A stretch of DNA of 64,000 nucleotides from Sugiyamaella lignohabitans (lineage: Eukaryota > Ascomycota > Dipodascomycetes > Dipodascales > Trichomonascaceae), in NCBI RefSeq assembly GCF_001640025.1, contig NC_031672.1:3782001-3846000 (forward strand), in the 5' to 3' direction. The position numbers were made by a program, and so were the translations under genes. Positions within the stretch are counted from its first letter, which is position 1; each line of letters starts with the position of its first letter. Positions 48,037-61,046 of the stretch are shown piece after piece. Under the pieces are notes generated by a model, which saw only the letters and a program-made list of their open reading frames with translations, searched no databases and was not told the DNA's origin.

Positions 48037-51000
48037 ATGGCCGAGGATTCTTCGTCAATGTCGCTCAACGAGCAGTTGAGGCTTATAAAGGGAAAGATCA
48101 AGAAAACAGATTTCATAAATCAGCAGCTGAGTGATGTCGAGGCCCAGCTTGCTTCGCATATGGAGAAAGATGCATCGGAACCAAGTACACAACCTGGTCA
48201 ACAATTGAAGGCCAAGTTGGATACCTTAATCCGTGAGCATGACGATGTTATTCGTGAAGGAGATGTGTTGACAAAGGTTCATGCTGACTCGGTAAGTTTA
48301 TATCCCCCTTCCTTTGGCATTTCAATTTGTTGGGGTTATCAATAGACAGTGTCATTTTCGGATAAGTGATGTTCGCGCATACTAACTGGACTTTTAGACT
48401 GAGCTGTCTTCGGTGCCGCCTGCCGGAGGTTTTCTATCCCCAAAGAAGCATTCTCGCAAGAAGAATTTAAGTGGTCGAGCCAACGATGTCAAATTTGCTA
48501 CAGATATTAGCGAGAGCCTGCTGAGTGAGTGTAGAAGACTGCATGCCTCTCTGGCAGAGAAAGACAAGCTTCTTCGTGAACAAGAGGCTGAACAAGAAGA
48601 ACTGCGACGCAAATGGGCTTCCCTAGAGTCCAAAGTACACTCATTGTCTGAATCTGAAGGTAAGATTATACTACAGATGTGATCAATAAGAATGGGTCAC
48701 GGAGACTACTAAACATAGTGCAAAAGAAGTGGTGTTTGGGATCCACCTTTTACTATAGAGATGATGCTAACAAGAACTTAGAACGGTACCGAGAGGAAAA
48801 TTGGAACCTTGAAGTGCAAATCAGAGAGTATGAAGAAAAAATGGCAAAGTCTAATGATGCTGTTTCAAAGATTGCGTCTGAGCGAGGTAAATTGCAGACT
48901 GCCAAGGACTCACAAATGGAGTTGATCGAGTCTCTTAAAACACGAGAAGCCGAACTCAAAGTTTTGTATGATAGCATGAAGAACCGATATGAAGCCGAGA
49001 CAAATAATCGCCAACGTGAAAAAACTGAGTGGGACCAGGAACACCAGACTCTTAACAAAAAGTTAGCAGATCTGAACCAGGAATTGACATCTCTCAAGGC
49101 GGCCGGTGGTTTTGGTCTTGGAAGTGGTTTAGCTGGGGCTGTAGCTGCTACCCACGGTTCATCAAGTGATATTGATGAGGAACAGCTTGCCCGTGATTTG
49201 GAAAGTTTTGGTGCCCAAGGTGAAGATGATGAGTTGGACTCTCAACAGGCCTCGCATTTGTCTGGTTTAGAAAGTGAAACCATGAAATCTTCACTAGGAC
49301 ATGCTCATAAATTAGTAGCCAATTTACAGCGTGCATTTACAAAGGAAAAGTCTGAAAAGCTAGAACTGCGTAGGCAACTAGCTGACATGCAGGCTGAATT
49401 GCAGAAGACTCGTTCAAATGTCGTCAAAAACAAGCGGTCCAAGTATTTTGCTAACGCTGCTAATAACAGTAACAATGGGTCTGCCAATACCTCGGTTCGA
49501 TCAGCTGGATCTTTATACGGACCTGGCAGAGTTCGTACGAGCATCATTGACTATGAGGAGCCTGTGGCCCAAGATGGATGGGAAGATATTGGCGGTGACT
49601 CGCCTAAGCGAGGAATTAGCAGCGAAAGCGATGCTTTTCATTCTGCATTGGAATCTGAATCTGGTTTTGAAACTGCTCAAGAAGAGGCGCAAACTGAAGA
49701 TGACGTTTATCAGACGGGCCAAGAGACTATGGATGAAGGGTCTTCTGGTGAGCATACAGAGACTGAAGATTCCGCCGTGACTGAGAGTGGTGCTACGTTT
49801 TTCAACCCCAGAAGAAACTCTGTTTCCTCAACTGCCAGTGATTCGGCCTCGGACAATGATTTTAACATGAGCATGGGTAGTAATGCAAGCATTGTCAGTG
49901 GTTCCAGGTCCAGCAGACGTCGTTCGTTTAAAAGCAGGCGAAGTAACCATAATTTAAGATCAAGCACTTACAGTGGTGGTGGATCTGATCCAGAAGGAAC
50001 GCCGGTGAAAACCTCTGGGACTGGCAGCCTTGCTGCCGAGTTCTTATCTACCGAAGAAATTGAGAGACATGCTTCTGAACATGGACTGGTCACTTTGCCT
50101 GTAGAGGAGTACGAACTCATGGTATCCAAGATTGATCTTATTGACAATCCATCAAAGGATGTTCTGCAGTCATCAGCTGCCCAAATCGAACATGAGTTAG
50201 TTCCTGTGGGACATGTTGGTGGTTTGGAATCCCAAATTGGTCAATTCAAGGCACAAATTGAAACTATGGATTCAAAGCTTTCTGAATTGAACTCTCATAA
50301 GGCTGGTCTAGAGTCACAAGTCGAAGAACTCTCTACTCGCTCGGGTGATCTCGAGGGTCAAGTTGCTAAATCCAAGACTCAGGAGCATGTTCAAGATTAT
50401 GCTACACAGCTTGGATTCGAACTGGTTCCTTCAGGTCATGTCAAGGATCTCGAATCAAAACTTTCAAAAGCCCAATCTAAAGATTATATCCTTCATAATG
50501 CCAAGGCTCATAATCTTGTCGCCATCCCAATTGATGATTACGAAAAATACTTGTCTCCAACCCTGGAGGATATCACTCGTCATGCGGATGGACTTGACCA
50601 TAAACTTGTTCCACTCAATGAGTATGACAATTTGATTGCACCACCCACTGTGGATGAGGTGGCCCAACATGCTAAAAATGTTGGATATAAAGCCATTCCA
50701 ATTGAAGAACATGACCGCCTTGTCCATGAAGCAACTCGTTCACTTAGCGAATCTGAAGTTACTGATAAAGCGAGAGAGCTTGGACTGGTTACTCTTCCTA
50801 CTGATGATCATGCTGAACTAGTTAGATCTAGTCTCGATCCAACTGTAGACGAGCTGATAGCCCGAACCGGAAAGCATAACATGACAGTGGTGCCAATAGA
50901 TGAGTATAAACGACTTGTTGAACTTACTCAACACCCTAGCAATGAAGATTTAGAGAAATGGGCTGGTCCTCTTGGACTTGCAGTTGTTAATGACGCAGCC

Positions 51001-54000
51001 TACCGCGACCTTCAACGAGAAGCAAGAGATCCTACACCAGAAGAACTCAGCTCTCGTGCTGAAAAGCTTGGTCTTTCTATTCTTCCTAAAGCTGAGCTGC
51101 AGGCTATGGTTTCCCTCAGTGAAAGCCCACCTAAAGAACACCTCGAGAAGCATGCTGACAAGTTCAATTCCCTATTGGTCGATAAAGATGACTACTCTAA
51201 GATACAACATCTGGCCAATTCTCCCGATCGAGAACACATTAGTGAGAAAGCCCGATCTCATGGTTTGACTGTTGTCCCAGATTCCGAGTATAAAGAACTT
51301 CAAGCCAAAGCCAACAAGCCAACATCTGATCATATAAAGACCAAGGCAGCTGCTGTAGGACTGATTGCTATTGCTGCCGCTGAACATGAAAATTTGTTGC
51401 GGTCGGCTCATAAACCTACTAGAGAAGAACTGGTTGCTAAAGCGTCAGAGTTGCATGGTGCTGTGATAGTGGACAAGGATGTTCATGATGAATTTGTTCG
51501 TAAGACTCAGTCTCCTTCTCATGACGAGGTTAAAGCTCAGGCTGGTGCCCTTGGAATGATTGCTGTTGCTCAAGACGAGTATGATGAGATTTCTCGTAAA
51601 GCAAATTCACCTTCTCTCTCAGAGGTCCAGAGCTCAGCAGAACGTCATTCCCACGTCTTGCTATCTCAAGATGATCACAAGAAACTTGTCGCTTCTGCTA
51701 CATCTCCTTCGGAACTAGAAGTTACCGAGCATGCCAAGAAACACGGTTTGGTTACTGTTCCTGAGTCTAAGTTTAACGATCTTACCAGGAAGAGAACTAA
51801 AGAAGAGGCAACTGCTGCTGTTCGTGAGCACGGCCTGGTTGCTTTGACATCTGAACAATATGAGACAATGAGCAATGCAGCCAATCAGCCAATTGATAAG
51901 AACTTTGTCGAATCTGCAGCAGCTGGTCTAGGACTTGCGACTGTGTCAACTGAAGAACTTGAGGCTTTAAGACACCCACCAGAAAAGACTGATGAAGAAG
52001 TCAAACAGATTGTCAATGCAAGAGGATATATTCTTGTTAAATCAGATCTTATCTCGACTCCGAGCGGAGATGTGCCTGATTTGAACTTGCCAATTATTGC
52101 ACTTACAAAGGAGAATTATGACCAATTAGTACAACCGTCCCAAGAATCTGTTCTGGAGAAACTCAAGGGTTTCGGTTTAGTGGCTATGCCTGAGAATGAG
52201 TACCAGTCGCTTGTAAAGGAACCTACGAGAGAAGAGTTGGTAGAAAAGCTTCAATCTCATGGTCACGTTGCTATTCCTAAAGAAGAATATACTGAGTTGT
52301 CATCTCGTCCTACTGAGATCAATCCTTCCAAGGAAGAACTTGCCGCATTTGCTGCTGGACATGGTTTGTCGACGATTCCTAGTGATCATCTTGAACAGCT
52401 CAAGAGAGAGGCAGAGGAACCCAGTCACGAAAAAATCACCGCTGTTTCTGGTCAACGGGGTCTTTCTTTGGTTAATACAGATGAGCTTAATGCCATTAAA
52501 CGGAGAGCTGAAGATCCTTCTCAAGAAGAGTTAAATGGTCACGCGTCCAAGCACGGTTTGGTGCTCATCGATTCAGGTGAGCTTTCTACTATTCGCTCTA
52601 GAGCCAGCAACCCTACGCCCGACCAGTTGAAAGAAGCATCGTCGAACCTTGGATTATCCGTTATTCCTACGACAGAACTTGAAAACTATAAACGAAAAGC
52701 GAATGCACCATCCAAGACTGAGATTGAGTCTCATGCTGCGCATTTTGGACTTGCTGCTATCTCAGTAGGAGCTTTGGAGGAACTGCATCGTAAATCACAA
52801 AAGCCCAGCAAGGAGGAGGTCGAACAGTATGGTCACAAATTGGGCCTCAGGGTGTTGTCAGAAGATGAGCATAATCAACTGCATAGAAGAGTGAACAATC
52901 CAACCGTGGGTGAACTTCAGAAATCTGCCGCTGCTCACAAGCACTCTATTTTGCCAAAAGAAGAATTGGATCAACTACGACGCAAATCCAACGAGCCTAC
53001 TATTGATGAAATCAAGTTGGCTGGTGAAGCACACGGAATGGTTGTTGTTGACAAGGACATGTATGATGAGCTAGAAAAGAACTCAACTCAACCTGATGAG
53101 CCGACTATAACCCGACTTGCTAAAAAGTTAGATCTTGCTGTTCTGCCAAGCGTAGAATTAGAGCAACTGCGAGAACAACTCAGCCATCCATCGAAAACTG
53201 ACGTAGAATTCTGGGCAAAGAAACATAACCTCGTGGCGATTCCAAGGGAGGCACATGTCTCACTCACCGAAAGAGCTGAGAAGCTTGAAAAGCTTGAGAA
53301 GAACGAGCCGTCTGTGTCACCAAAAGATGTGCATTTGATGTCTGTTGCCGCCAAGCGTAATCACTTTGAGGATATCATTAAACAATCGTCGAAAGAAAAG
53401 CAGAATGATAAGGTCGCTGAGTCAATTAAATCGTTGGGTTATGTTCCCGTGTCAAACGAGGAATATAAGCGTCTTCTGTCAAACCAAAGCGTATATGAAC
53501 CCACTAAGGGTGATATCATTCGTACTGCTAAATCATTTGGTCTTAGCGCTATTCCAATTGAGGAGTATAAGTCATTGCTTAAAAGACACAGTCATGTGCG
53601 TGATGAGAGTACTAATTCTATTGAAAGCTTTGGCTCGGGTGTTTCAGGTGTTCCTGGAGATAGGACCAGTGCTAACCCAACCACACCTGTACGTAACACG
53701 GCTCCACATGACTTCCAATTGGAATCACCCAAATCTGATTTAGATATGAAGGCTGTACCGGCAGAATACCTTGCTTCGTTACGCCGCATTGCTGAGAATC
53801 CAGAAGAAGAAGATCTCAAGGGCTTGGCACACAAGTTGGGCTTAAAACTCGTTCCACTAACTTCTGAAGATGAAGGCAAAAAGACACTCACTACTTCTTC
53901 ATCTGTTAAATCGATATCCAGCCAGTTTAATACTGCCGAAGATGTCAACAATGTATCGATTTCTTTCGAAGAGTATGCTGAACTGAAGAAGAAAGCTAAC

Positions 54001-56517
54001 CAGATATCCTCACCTGAGAGCCTACATGCAAAGGCTGCTGAGCTAGGATTTGTTGCAGTTGCTGCTGGCGAACTTGAAAATTTGCGAAACAAATCTATTA
54101 GTGAGGAAGAAATTCGCGATAAAGCATCACAGCTTGGCTTGGTAACATTGACCAATTCTGATTATCAGAATTTGAGTGATGCTGCTAAACATCAGCCAAA
54201 GGAACTAGATGTTGAGGAGATCCAAGAGAAGGCTCACTTAATGGGTCTTGTTGCTATACCCGAACAACAGTTTGCTGATCTGCAAACCAGAGAAACCAAG
54301 TTGACCCCAGAAGATATCCGCAGTCATGCAGAACAGCATGGCTTGGTCGCTCTACCTGTTTCAGAGTTAGCTCAGTTGCAAGCGCCAAAGGATCTCAGTG
54401 CAGAAGAAATTCAACACCATGCTGAGAGTCGTGGATTAGCGGTCTTGCCAAAGACCGAACTAGCTCAGCTAAACGAACCAAAAGATCTGACAGTTGAGGA
54501 TATTAATCATCACGCCAGTAAGCATGGACTCGTTGCGTTACCACAAGATGAAGTGGACAGGTTGCAAGCTCCAAAGGATATTGGAATTGAAGAAATTCAA
54601 CACCACGCTGAAAATCGTGGATTGGCAGTAGTCCCTAAGGATGAATTATCCCGCTTGCTACAGCCAGAGCTTTCAGTTGATGACATCAAGAAGCAGGCGG
54701 ATTCACAGGGTCTTGTGGTCGTTCCAAAGGAAGAGTTTGTTGCCAGAAAACAAATCAGTGGTAATGATATCAAAGAGCACGCTGACAGTCATGGCTTAGT
54801 GGTTCTTCCAAAGGATGAATTTAACGAACTGCAAAAAGCACAACAACCGAAGAAATCCGGTATCAAGGAAATCGAGGCGGCTGCGGCCGCTCTTGGACTT
54901 GTTGCTGTGTCTGCCGATAGTTACAACGAGTTCAGGAAGAGCTCCAGTGGACAAGTTAAACGCCAGTCACTTTCTCCCGAGGAGCTCACCACTCATGCTG
55001 ACAATATTGGATATGTTGCTGTTCCTGCACCGGAGTACAACCGATTGAAGAGCCCCACCTTCACAGATGAAGACATTCAACGCCATGCAACTAGCTTAGG
55101 TCTTCGTACCATATCAGACGCCGATTATCGCGCATTGATTGCAAAATCTGAGCCCAAAGTGTTCAACAACACAGACTTGGAGAGGGAGGCCAGAAGTAGA
55201 GGTAAAGTTCTTCTGGATTCTAATGAATATGCCGAACTTATGATGAGCCATGAATCGTTAACTGATAGAACTTCGCAAGGTGCTAAAGATAACACAAGCT
55301 CGCTATCGCCCGATGAGCTCAAGAGTCATGCTGAGAAGATCGGTCTCGCTGTTGTAAACGCATCCGAGCTTGAGAGTCTTCGTTCTGCTAGAGAGACAAC
55401 AACACTCAGGGAATCAAGAGGATCACCTATCACTGTTGTCAATAGAAACTCGAGGTTTAACATGCAGTCGGCTATCATTGATGATACTTCTTCGGAAATG
55501 TCTGCTGAAGCTGATGAATCTACCATTACGGTATCTGGCAGACCACCTCATGTTGCTCTTCCTTCTGTTTCAGAATCAGACTTCTCTGTTGAATTTGATG
55601 GCGACAACCGAGTGCCAAGTCAAAGCACAGGCAAACTTCTTCCTGCAGCCGGAATCAGTAAACAGGCTAGTACCTCTGTTGCTGGACCTGCTACTGTCGG
55701 TGTTGTCAGTGGTGCTGCTGCTGCCAGTGCTGCGGCTATTGCAGCCAATGGCCGTCATCACACCCTTGACCCCAGCCATTTGTCACCTGCTAGCAACAAT
55801 GCCAATGCTATGTTTAACCTCAGTCAAGCTACCATTGCTAGTCAGACGTCACTGAATGAACGAAATATGATTCCATACATCACACAAGTTGTTATCGGAG
55901 AGTTTTTGTTTAAATACACTCGTACATTTGGCATTAGTGGCATTTCTGACAACCGCCATGAAAGATACTTCTGGATTCATCCTTACACATTGACATTATA
56001 TTGGAGTAAGGAAAATCCAGCCATGGAGAGTATACATAGTGGTAAGACTAAATCTGCTGCTATTGTCAATGTTGAAGCTGTTGAAGATTTGAATCCCTTA
56101 CCGCCTGGTCTATACCACAAGAGTATAATCATTCATACTTCGGATCGTTTGATCAAGGTAACCTGTCCAAGCAGACAAAGACATAATATCTGGTATAACT
56201 CTATCAAATTCCTGTTAAAGAGATCTATCGACGATCTAACTTTTGATGAGGAGCTTGGCGACGTCAACTATGCTGAGGATCGAAGGGTCAACAGAGAGAG
56301 AACCCGCACTAGTGCTGTGACCGGTCAAAGTTTAAGGGAAAACCGCAGTCACAGAGTGTTGTCGTTGAGACAGAGCTTAGCGCCAGAAATGAACGTATCG
56401 AGGGTTGGAACAAGAGCCTCGCTCCGTCAAGAAAGTGTTAGCTCATTTGTTCCCTCAGGTCAACGAGCATCTTCTGGGTCGACGTCGAGATCAAGCAGTC
56501 GCTTCAGTCGGGGATGA
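48037..56517 (+). CDS. NUM1: Num1/ApsA-type cortical anchor, giant repeat protein, split gene
   Basis: Three exons: 48037-48291, 48398-48659 and 48761-56517, about 2757 residues (S. cerevisiae Num1 is 2748). Intron 1 has GTAAGT and TACTAACTGGACTTTTAG. Intron 2 starts GTAAGA; its acceptor is ambiguous (48761, or 48719 adding 14 residues). Residues ~1-275 form a coiled coil, the part that in yeast contacts mitochondria and Mdm36. A Ser/Glu-rich stretch follows. From ~600 to ~2380 run roughly 50 degenerate units of about 33-36 residues with a core like HGLVALPxDEYxxL. A PH domain at ~2545-2663 (VVIGEFLFKYTR, RYFWIHPYTLTLYWS, IWYNSIKFLLKRS) binds PI(4,5)P2 in the family. The protein tethers dynein and mitochondria to the cell cortex for nuclear migration and organelle inheritance. 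Confidence 0.92.
50041..55385 (+). repeat. Degenerate ~100-bp coding repeat array in NUM1
   Basis: Protein-level repeat: each unit has a charged helix ending in HA/KA, a (H/L)GLVxxP strand-like core and an E/DEYxxL helix. DNA identity between units is low, except units near 54360-54640, which are visibly more alike (GAxEIQHHAExRGLAVxPK twice). Confidence 0.88.
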
Positions 56518-56761
56518 TATATTTGTGAATGAATATTTGTAAAAATTAGTGTAATAAGTAATGTAATCTGAAACTATTTCCATGACAAATTATGCCATTT
56601 AACATAAGTTAAAACAGCGGGAGCAGTCGGTCTTTAAAGGAATATTATATTATAATATTTGCTATCTATACATAACTAGCAAAGGGTCATTAAACAAAAA
56701 CAAAATGCAAAAAAAAAAAAAACATAAATAAATGGCGAGATGACTTTCTAAAAGATCGCTT

Positions 56762-58384
56762 CTATAAAAATGCCATTGTCAAAAAGATAGCAATAGCGAA
56801 CCAAAGATTTTGAATATTAGACGAGGCAGCAGAGGTGTCTGAGGAATGAGAAGCCTTAGTCGATTGGGTGGCTGCCGGAGTAGATGCTTGGGCACTGGTG
56901 GTGGAAATATTAGAAGACATAGAGGAGGCAGGCAAAGATGAGACTTTTGAGGTTGTGGAAGTTTTGGATGCAGATGCGGAGTTGGTGCTAGTTGATGGTC
57001 CAGTGGTGGTGCTGGAAGCTAGACTTGAGCTTGCCGTTGATGATGAGCTAGAAGAAGAGGTGGAAGTCGCAGAAGACGAAGAAGCAGAAGAACTAGTCAA
57101 GAGCGACGGCAGAATTAATGAATCTTTAGGGGTGCCATCGGTAGAACCGATGGTCTTATTGGCAAATCCAACACGCTGACCATCCATATCAAAAACAGTG
57201 TAAACGGTTTTCAAAAACACATCACCGAGAATCCAATTGGAATCTTGAATGTTAATTCCTTGGATATTAGTGGCACACATAGTTGCATTGCTTTGAAGTG
57301 GACTGCCAATGAAATTGTCCTTAGTGATCTGCCATTGAACTCCGTTGAATTCCAGATCTAGGGTAACGTCAGTGTCGCAAGGAATAGCAAAGTTAGTGCC
57401 ATCAGTTTCAGAGCCCTGAATACGACCATGGATTTTAAGGGCATCATCAGGAGGCATAACCAACAGAGTTGTACCAGTGTCCACAACAGCAGATCTGTTT
57501 CCTCCGAAATCTATGACATTACCATTGACAGAGGTGCTGTCGACAGGAATAGTCCATAAAACTTGGCCACTCTGAACAGCAGTATACGAAATATCTCCGT
57601 TGTATTTGGAGGTATCAACACCGCCGAATGTAATACTGCCTTGGTCATCAGGATGAGCAGCAATGCCAAGATTGACAGCAAAAACCCGCTCATCAATAAG
57701 GCTCTGATTCTTGAGGGTGGTCAATACACCTGGAAAGGTAGTGGGTGCATAGTCATTTGCCGATAAACCCATAATACCATCAATGGGAAATGAAGCAAAC
57801 GTATTACCAGCCTGGTCCGCTGCACCAAAGTCTAGAATGGTTTCGAAACCAGCAAACGAGACTACGTCGCTGATTACATCGCCAGACACAGTACTTGTGG
57901 TGTATTGGATTGAAAAGTTTTGGCCCAGTACACTTGCACTAGTAGACTTTGAAATATCATACTGGTTATGAGAGGTGCACACGCTGTTTGTACAATTTGT
58001 GCCATAAACCCATGTATAATAGGAACCGGTATCAATGATGACACTGAAATTCTGCCCACTAGAACCTATTTCAAGATCGAGATAATAAGAAATATCGTTT
58101 CCGTGTTGTTCGATGATGGCCTCAGGAGTTCCTTGGACTCCGCTGTTGGCGGCTAGTGACTGACCAAGGGGCTTGTTTTGTTGTGTGCTGAGAAACTCGC
58201 TAACAAGCACCATAGCTGTTGATACTTGCTCCCCTGTATTTTTGATTGGTGTTAAAGCTGAGGTACCTGCCACGCTTCTTTTGCTGTGTAATGGGAAGGA
58301 AATGGTTTTCAGGTCATCTACAGCCGGAGCAGCCTGGGTCGAACTTAGAGCTAACATGCTCACTAGTAGACTTTTGGTCAACAT
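56762..58384 (-). CDS. GPI-anchored aspartyl protease (yapsin-like)
   Basis: 540 residues. An N-terminal signal peptide (LLVSMLALSSTQA, ~1-19) precedes a propeptide with a dibasic site (HSKR, 36). The pepsin fold follows, with both catalytic Asp motifs: VIIDTGSYYTWV (Asp118) and AVVDTGTTLL (Asp302), plus the flap-side YYLDLEIGSSGQ and the late WILGDVFLKTVYTVFDMDGQRVGFA. Residues ~430-515 are almost entirely Ser/Thr/Ala, a glycosylated stalk, and the end (NIQNLWFAIAIFLTMAFL) is a GPI-attachment signal. Such proteases process cell-wall and surface proteins. Several N-glycosylation sequons occur. It is convergent with NUM1, about 245 bp away. Exact paralog not assignable. Confidence 0.93.
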   Translation of the reverse strand: MLTKSLLVSMLALSSTQAAPAVDDLKTISFPLHSKRSVAGTSALTPIKNTGEQVSTAMVLVSEFLSTQQNKPLGQSLAANSGVQGTPEAIIEQHGNDISYYLDLEIGSSGQNFSVIIDTGSYYTWVYGTNCTNSVCTSHNQYDISKSTSASVLGQNFSIQYTTSTVSGDVISDVVSFAGFETILDFGAADQAGNTFASFPIDGIMGLSANDYAPTTFPGVLTTLKNQSLIDERVFAVNLGIAAHPDDQGSITFGGVDTSKYNGDISYTAVQSGQVLWTIPVDSTSVNGNVIDFGGNRSAVVDTGTTLLVMPPDDALKIHGRIQGSETDGTNFAIPCDTDVTLDLEFNGVQWQITKDNFIGSPLQSNATMCATNIQGINIQDSNWILGDVFLKTVYTVFDMDGQRVGFANKTIGSTDGTPKDSLILPSLLTSSSASSSSATSTSSSSSSSTASSSLASSTTTGPSTSTNSASASKTSTTSKVSSLPASSMSSNISTTSAQASTPAATQSTKASHSSDTSAASSNIQNLWFAIAIFLTMAFL

Positions 58385-61046
58385 TTTTATCTATGCTATA
58401 ATGAGAAACAGGATTTTTTGTTTTGAAGGTCGAGGACTATGTACAAATGAATATATTACACGTTGTGTCCTGTTGTCGACATATAATTTCGAGATACCTC
58501 AGAAATACCTATCAAGTTTGAGAAGAAACCCCCAGACAGGCACCGTAAGGGATGCAATTGAAATGATTTTTTCCTATTTGAATAGGACGCTGCTACCGCT
58601 TTAGGAACTGGATGTAAAATGATTAATAGCGTCTAAACTTGGAACTCCATACAACCAAAGAAAAATTATTATTGAACTAGAAAAATGATTGAACAAGACA
58701 AAGAAAGCTGGAAATAGTCTTTTATAAAACGCTTTGATCAATCGAACTGGATATGTGACTTGCGACGGCTGGTTTATTGTCTCGGCGGCAGCCGTTAATA
58801 TGCAAGTACGTCGTCCCCTTGCTTGGATGGACGGTAGATATTTCCCCTATTGCTATCGATCGCCGGCTGTAGAGAGGTGCGTGGCCCAGAAAGAAATAAA
58901 AACAAAGTCAAGATTGGCGGTTTATACACGAACGTGGCGCTTTAAAGGAGGTCTTTCGCATACAAATAAAAAAAAGGAGGGTACTTTTGTGCAAGAATAG
59001 AAATTAAAGAGACTCGCACTGCACGAAGAGTTTGATAATCACGGTGGGTTCACAGTGGTCCCAAAAAAGTGGTAGATTTTCCAACCGGATCTGTCTTGCT
59101 AACTGACCGAAGTCCCAGGTCTGTTAAGACATGCCATTTAGCGATTAGCTTAAAATTATTTGGTGTAAAACATATATTTAGGTTTATTGAGATATATTTA
59201 CGGGAAACTAAAACAGCGGTCAGCAGAACTGGGCAATGAAAATATGTGAAACGTAGATAGGCTGAAATTAGGACCCAGTTGACCGTGAAATTAGGACCAA
59301 GTTTTTTTTGAGCCAATCAATCCGAACGCCCCCGCTTAATCGAGATCAAAGATAAGCGACTTGGAGAAGGTTTATAATGTTCATCCTAGCAAGAAAAAAA
59401 GTCTCGATGGACTTGCTGCAAGTTCCCCCTCTTTCTCTGTCTTATGATGACAGGAATCAGACAGAGAAACCCCTACGTAGTGGATAGTCATAAACTGCTT
59501 ATCGGATCTTGTCACTGTCAAACCTGATCTGATCTGATCATTTTGTCTCATCTCGCCGATACCATTTTGTGTATTTCTATTCCCAGTAGCGAGCCGAGCA
59601 AGACGGTTTGGGATTTAACATTATACGCACTAACCGTATATGGGCCTACGTAAACCAATATGCCTGTATTAGGCCAATGAGCTGCAAGGTCAATGCTATT
59701 TTTATCACCTTATGTACAATGAGCTACTTTTTAGGTTAAAATATTTCCTATTATGGACTTAATATGCATACCCCTTTCGAGGAGTCTGACTATCAATGAA
59801 AATCAATCAACCTCCCGCTAATTTCTATTGTTAGATGTGGGGCGACTGGCTGGTTACAACCTCCCGTCTGTATTTCATGAGCGCACTCACGGCTCCGATT
59901 ACAATGAAAAGCGCGCGATATAGTATCGGACCAAACGGTCTCACGGCACATTTGGCTGGATTCCAGTTGGATAGTCAGTCAAATAGCTATCTGCCTGGTC
60001 TTTTTCATCTATCTAGAGCTACTAGCAAGCTCAGAGACCTGCCGAAAGTTCTTGGCCAAAGCATGTAATCTAGGAGATGGATATCTGTTTCATGAATGCA
60101 TGTCTCGGAGAGTATAGCTTGATGGCAGAGTAAACCTTGTCTGATGTGTAACAACGTGAACAATAATCAGGGCGATGAGCTGAAGTCGGCTGTTTCCAAA
60201 TTGCCTATTCAATAAAAACAAATAGATCAACAGGTAGTTCTAATGATATTTATTCTAGAGGTGTCAAGATTACCACGATTGACGTCCGAACGTCATCAGA
60301 TCAACTATTCTCCTGAATATCTGGTCCATCATAGATCATCTAAATCAATCTGGAGTTTTGTGGGCCTCCATACACCAACATTGCAGGGGTACTTACCTAC
60401 AGAATTGTCAACAAACCAGCAGCGGTTTTGACAACTGGACCCATGGTCTAAAGGCTTTACTCTGCGAGCTTAAAATATATGGTCTCGACCGTTGATTCGG
60501 TTTTCAAGGTAGCGAATTAGTTAATTCACTATATACATACAGGGTCCTCTATGCACCGAACTGTTGTTACAATACCAAATTCAACTAGGATGACGTGGGG
60601 AATGAAGATCTTCACTTCAGGGGGTTTATACTTGCAGTCGTTTGACAGAATACCCCTGCGCCAGCGGTGTAATCTGGAATCCAGGGACTGCGTTTCGATG
60701 ACCCGGCCAACCTACCTTCAACCTCATGTAAATTAACAGGCTTTTTGGCCCTTTTTTTCCTGTGGCTATCCCCTATGACGGTTTCGGGCCTGTCAAATTG
60801 CACTGCCCGTGTTATGATCAGATCAACCTCTTCACAGAGCACTCACCACACCTATCGGATCATACCTGCTTAGTGAGATCCGTCGTGTGATTAGCAGAAA
60901 GCAAGGGGTGCCTAGGGAGCTCGTAGATAAATAAGAACGAAAAAAGATTGCATTAGAGTATTATCGGGATATATATTTTTAGGGTGAGATCAATGCTATT
61001 TATATATGTCTGTGGGCAACAGCGGTTTCGCTGAGTAATTCATTAG
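58385..61046. other. 2.7-kb region without a recognised gene
   Basis: Upstream of the protease gene and 3' of HLJ1. Open frames of 60-90 codons on the plus strand (58734-59000, 59835-60068, 60243-60431) match nothing I know. The phrase GAAATTAGGACC occurs twice at 59262-59299 and a similar GAAGTTAGGACC at 62844. It may hide an ncRNA or a decayed element, but nothing is firm. Confidence 0.4.

Noticed and set aside
59835..60068. 77-codon plus frame (MWGDWLVTTSR...) as a gene
   Set aside because: No family motif, no flanking support, and similar-length frames occur throughout the region by chance.
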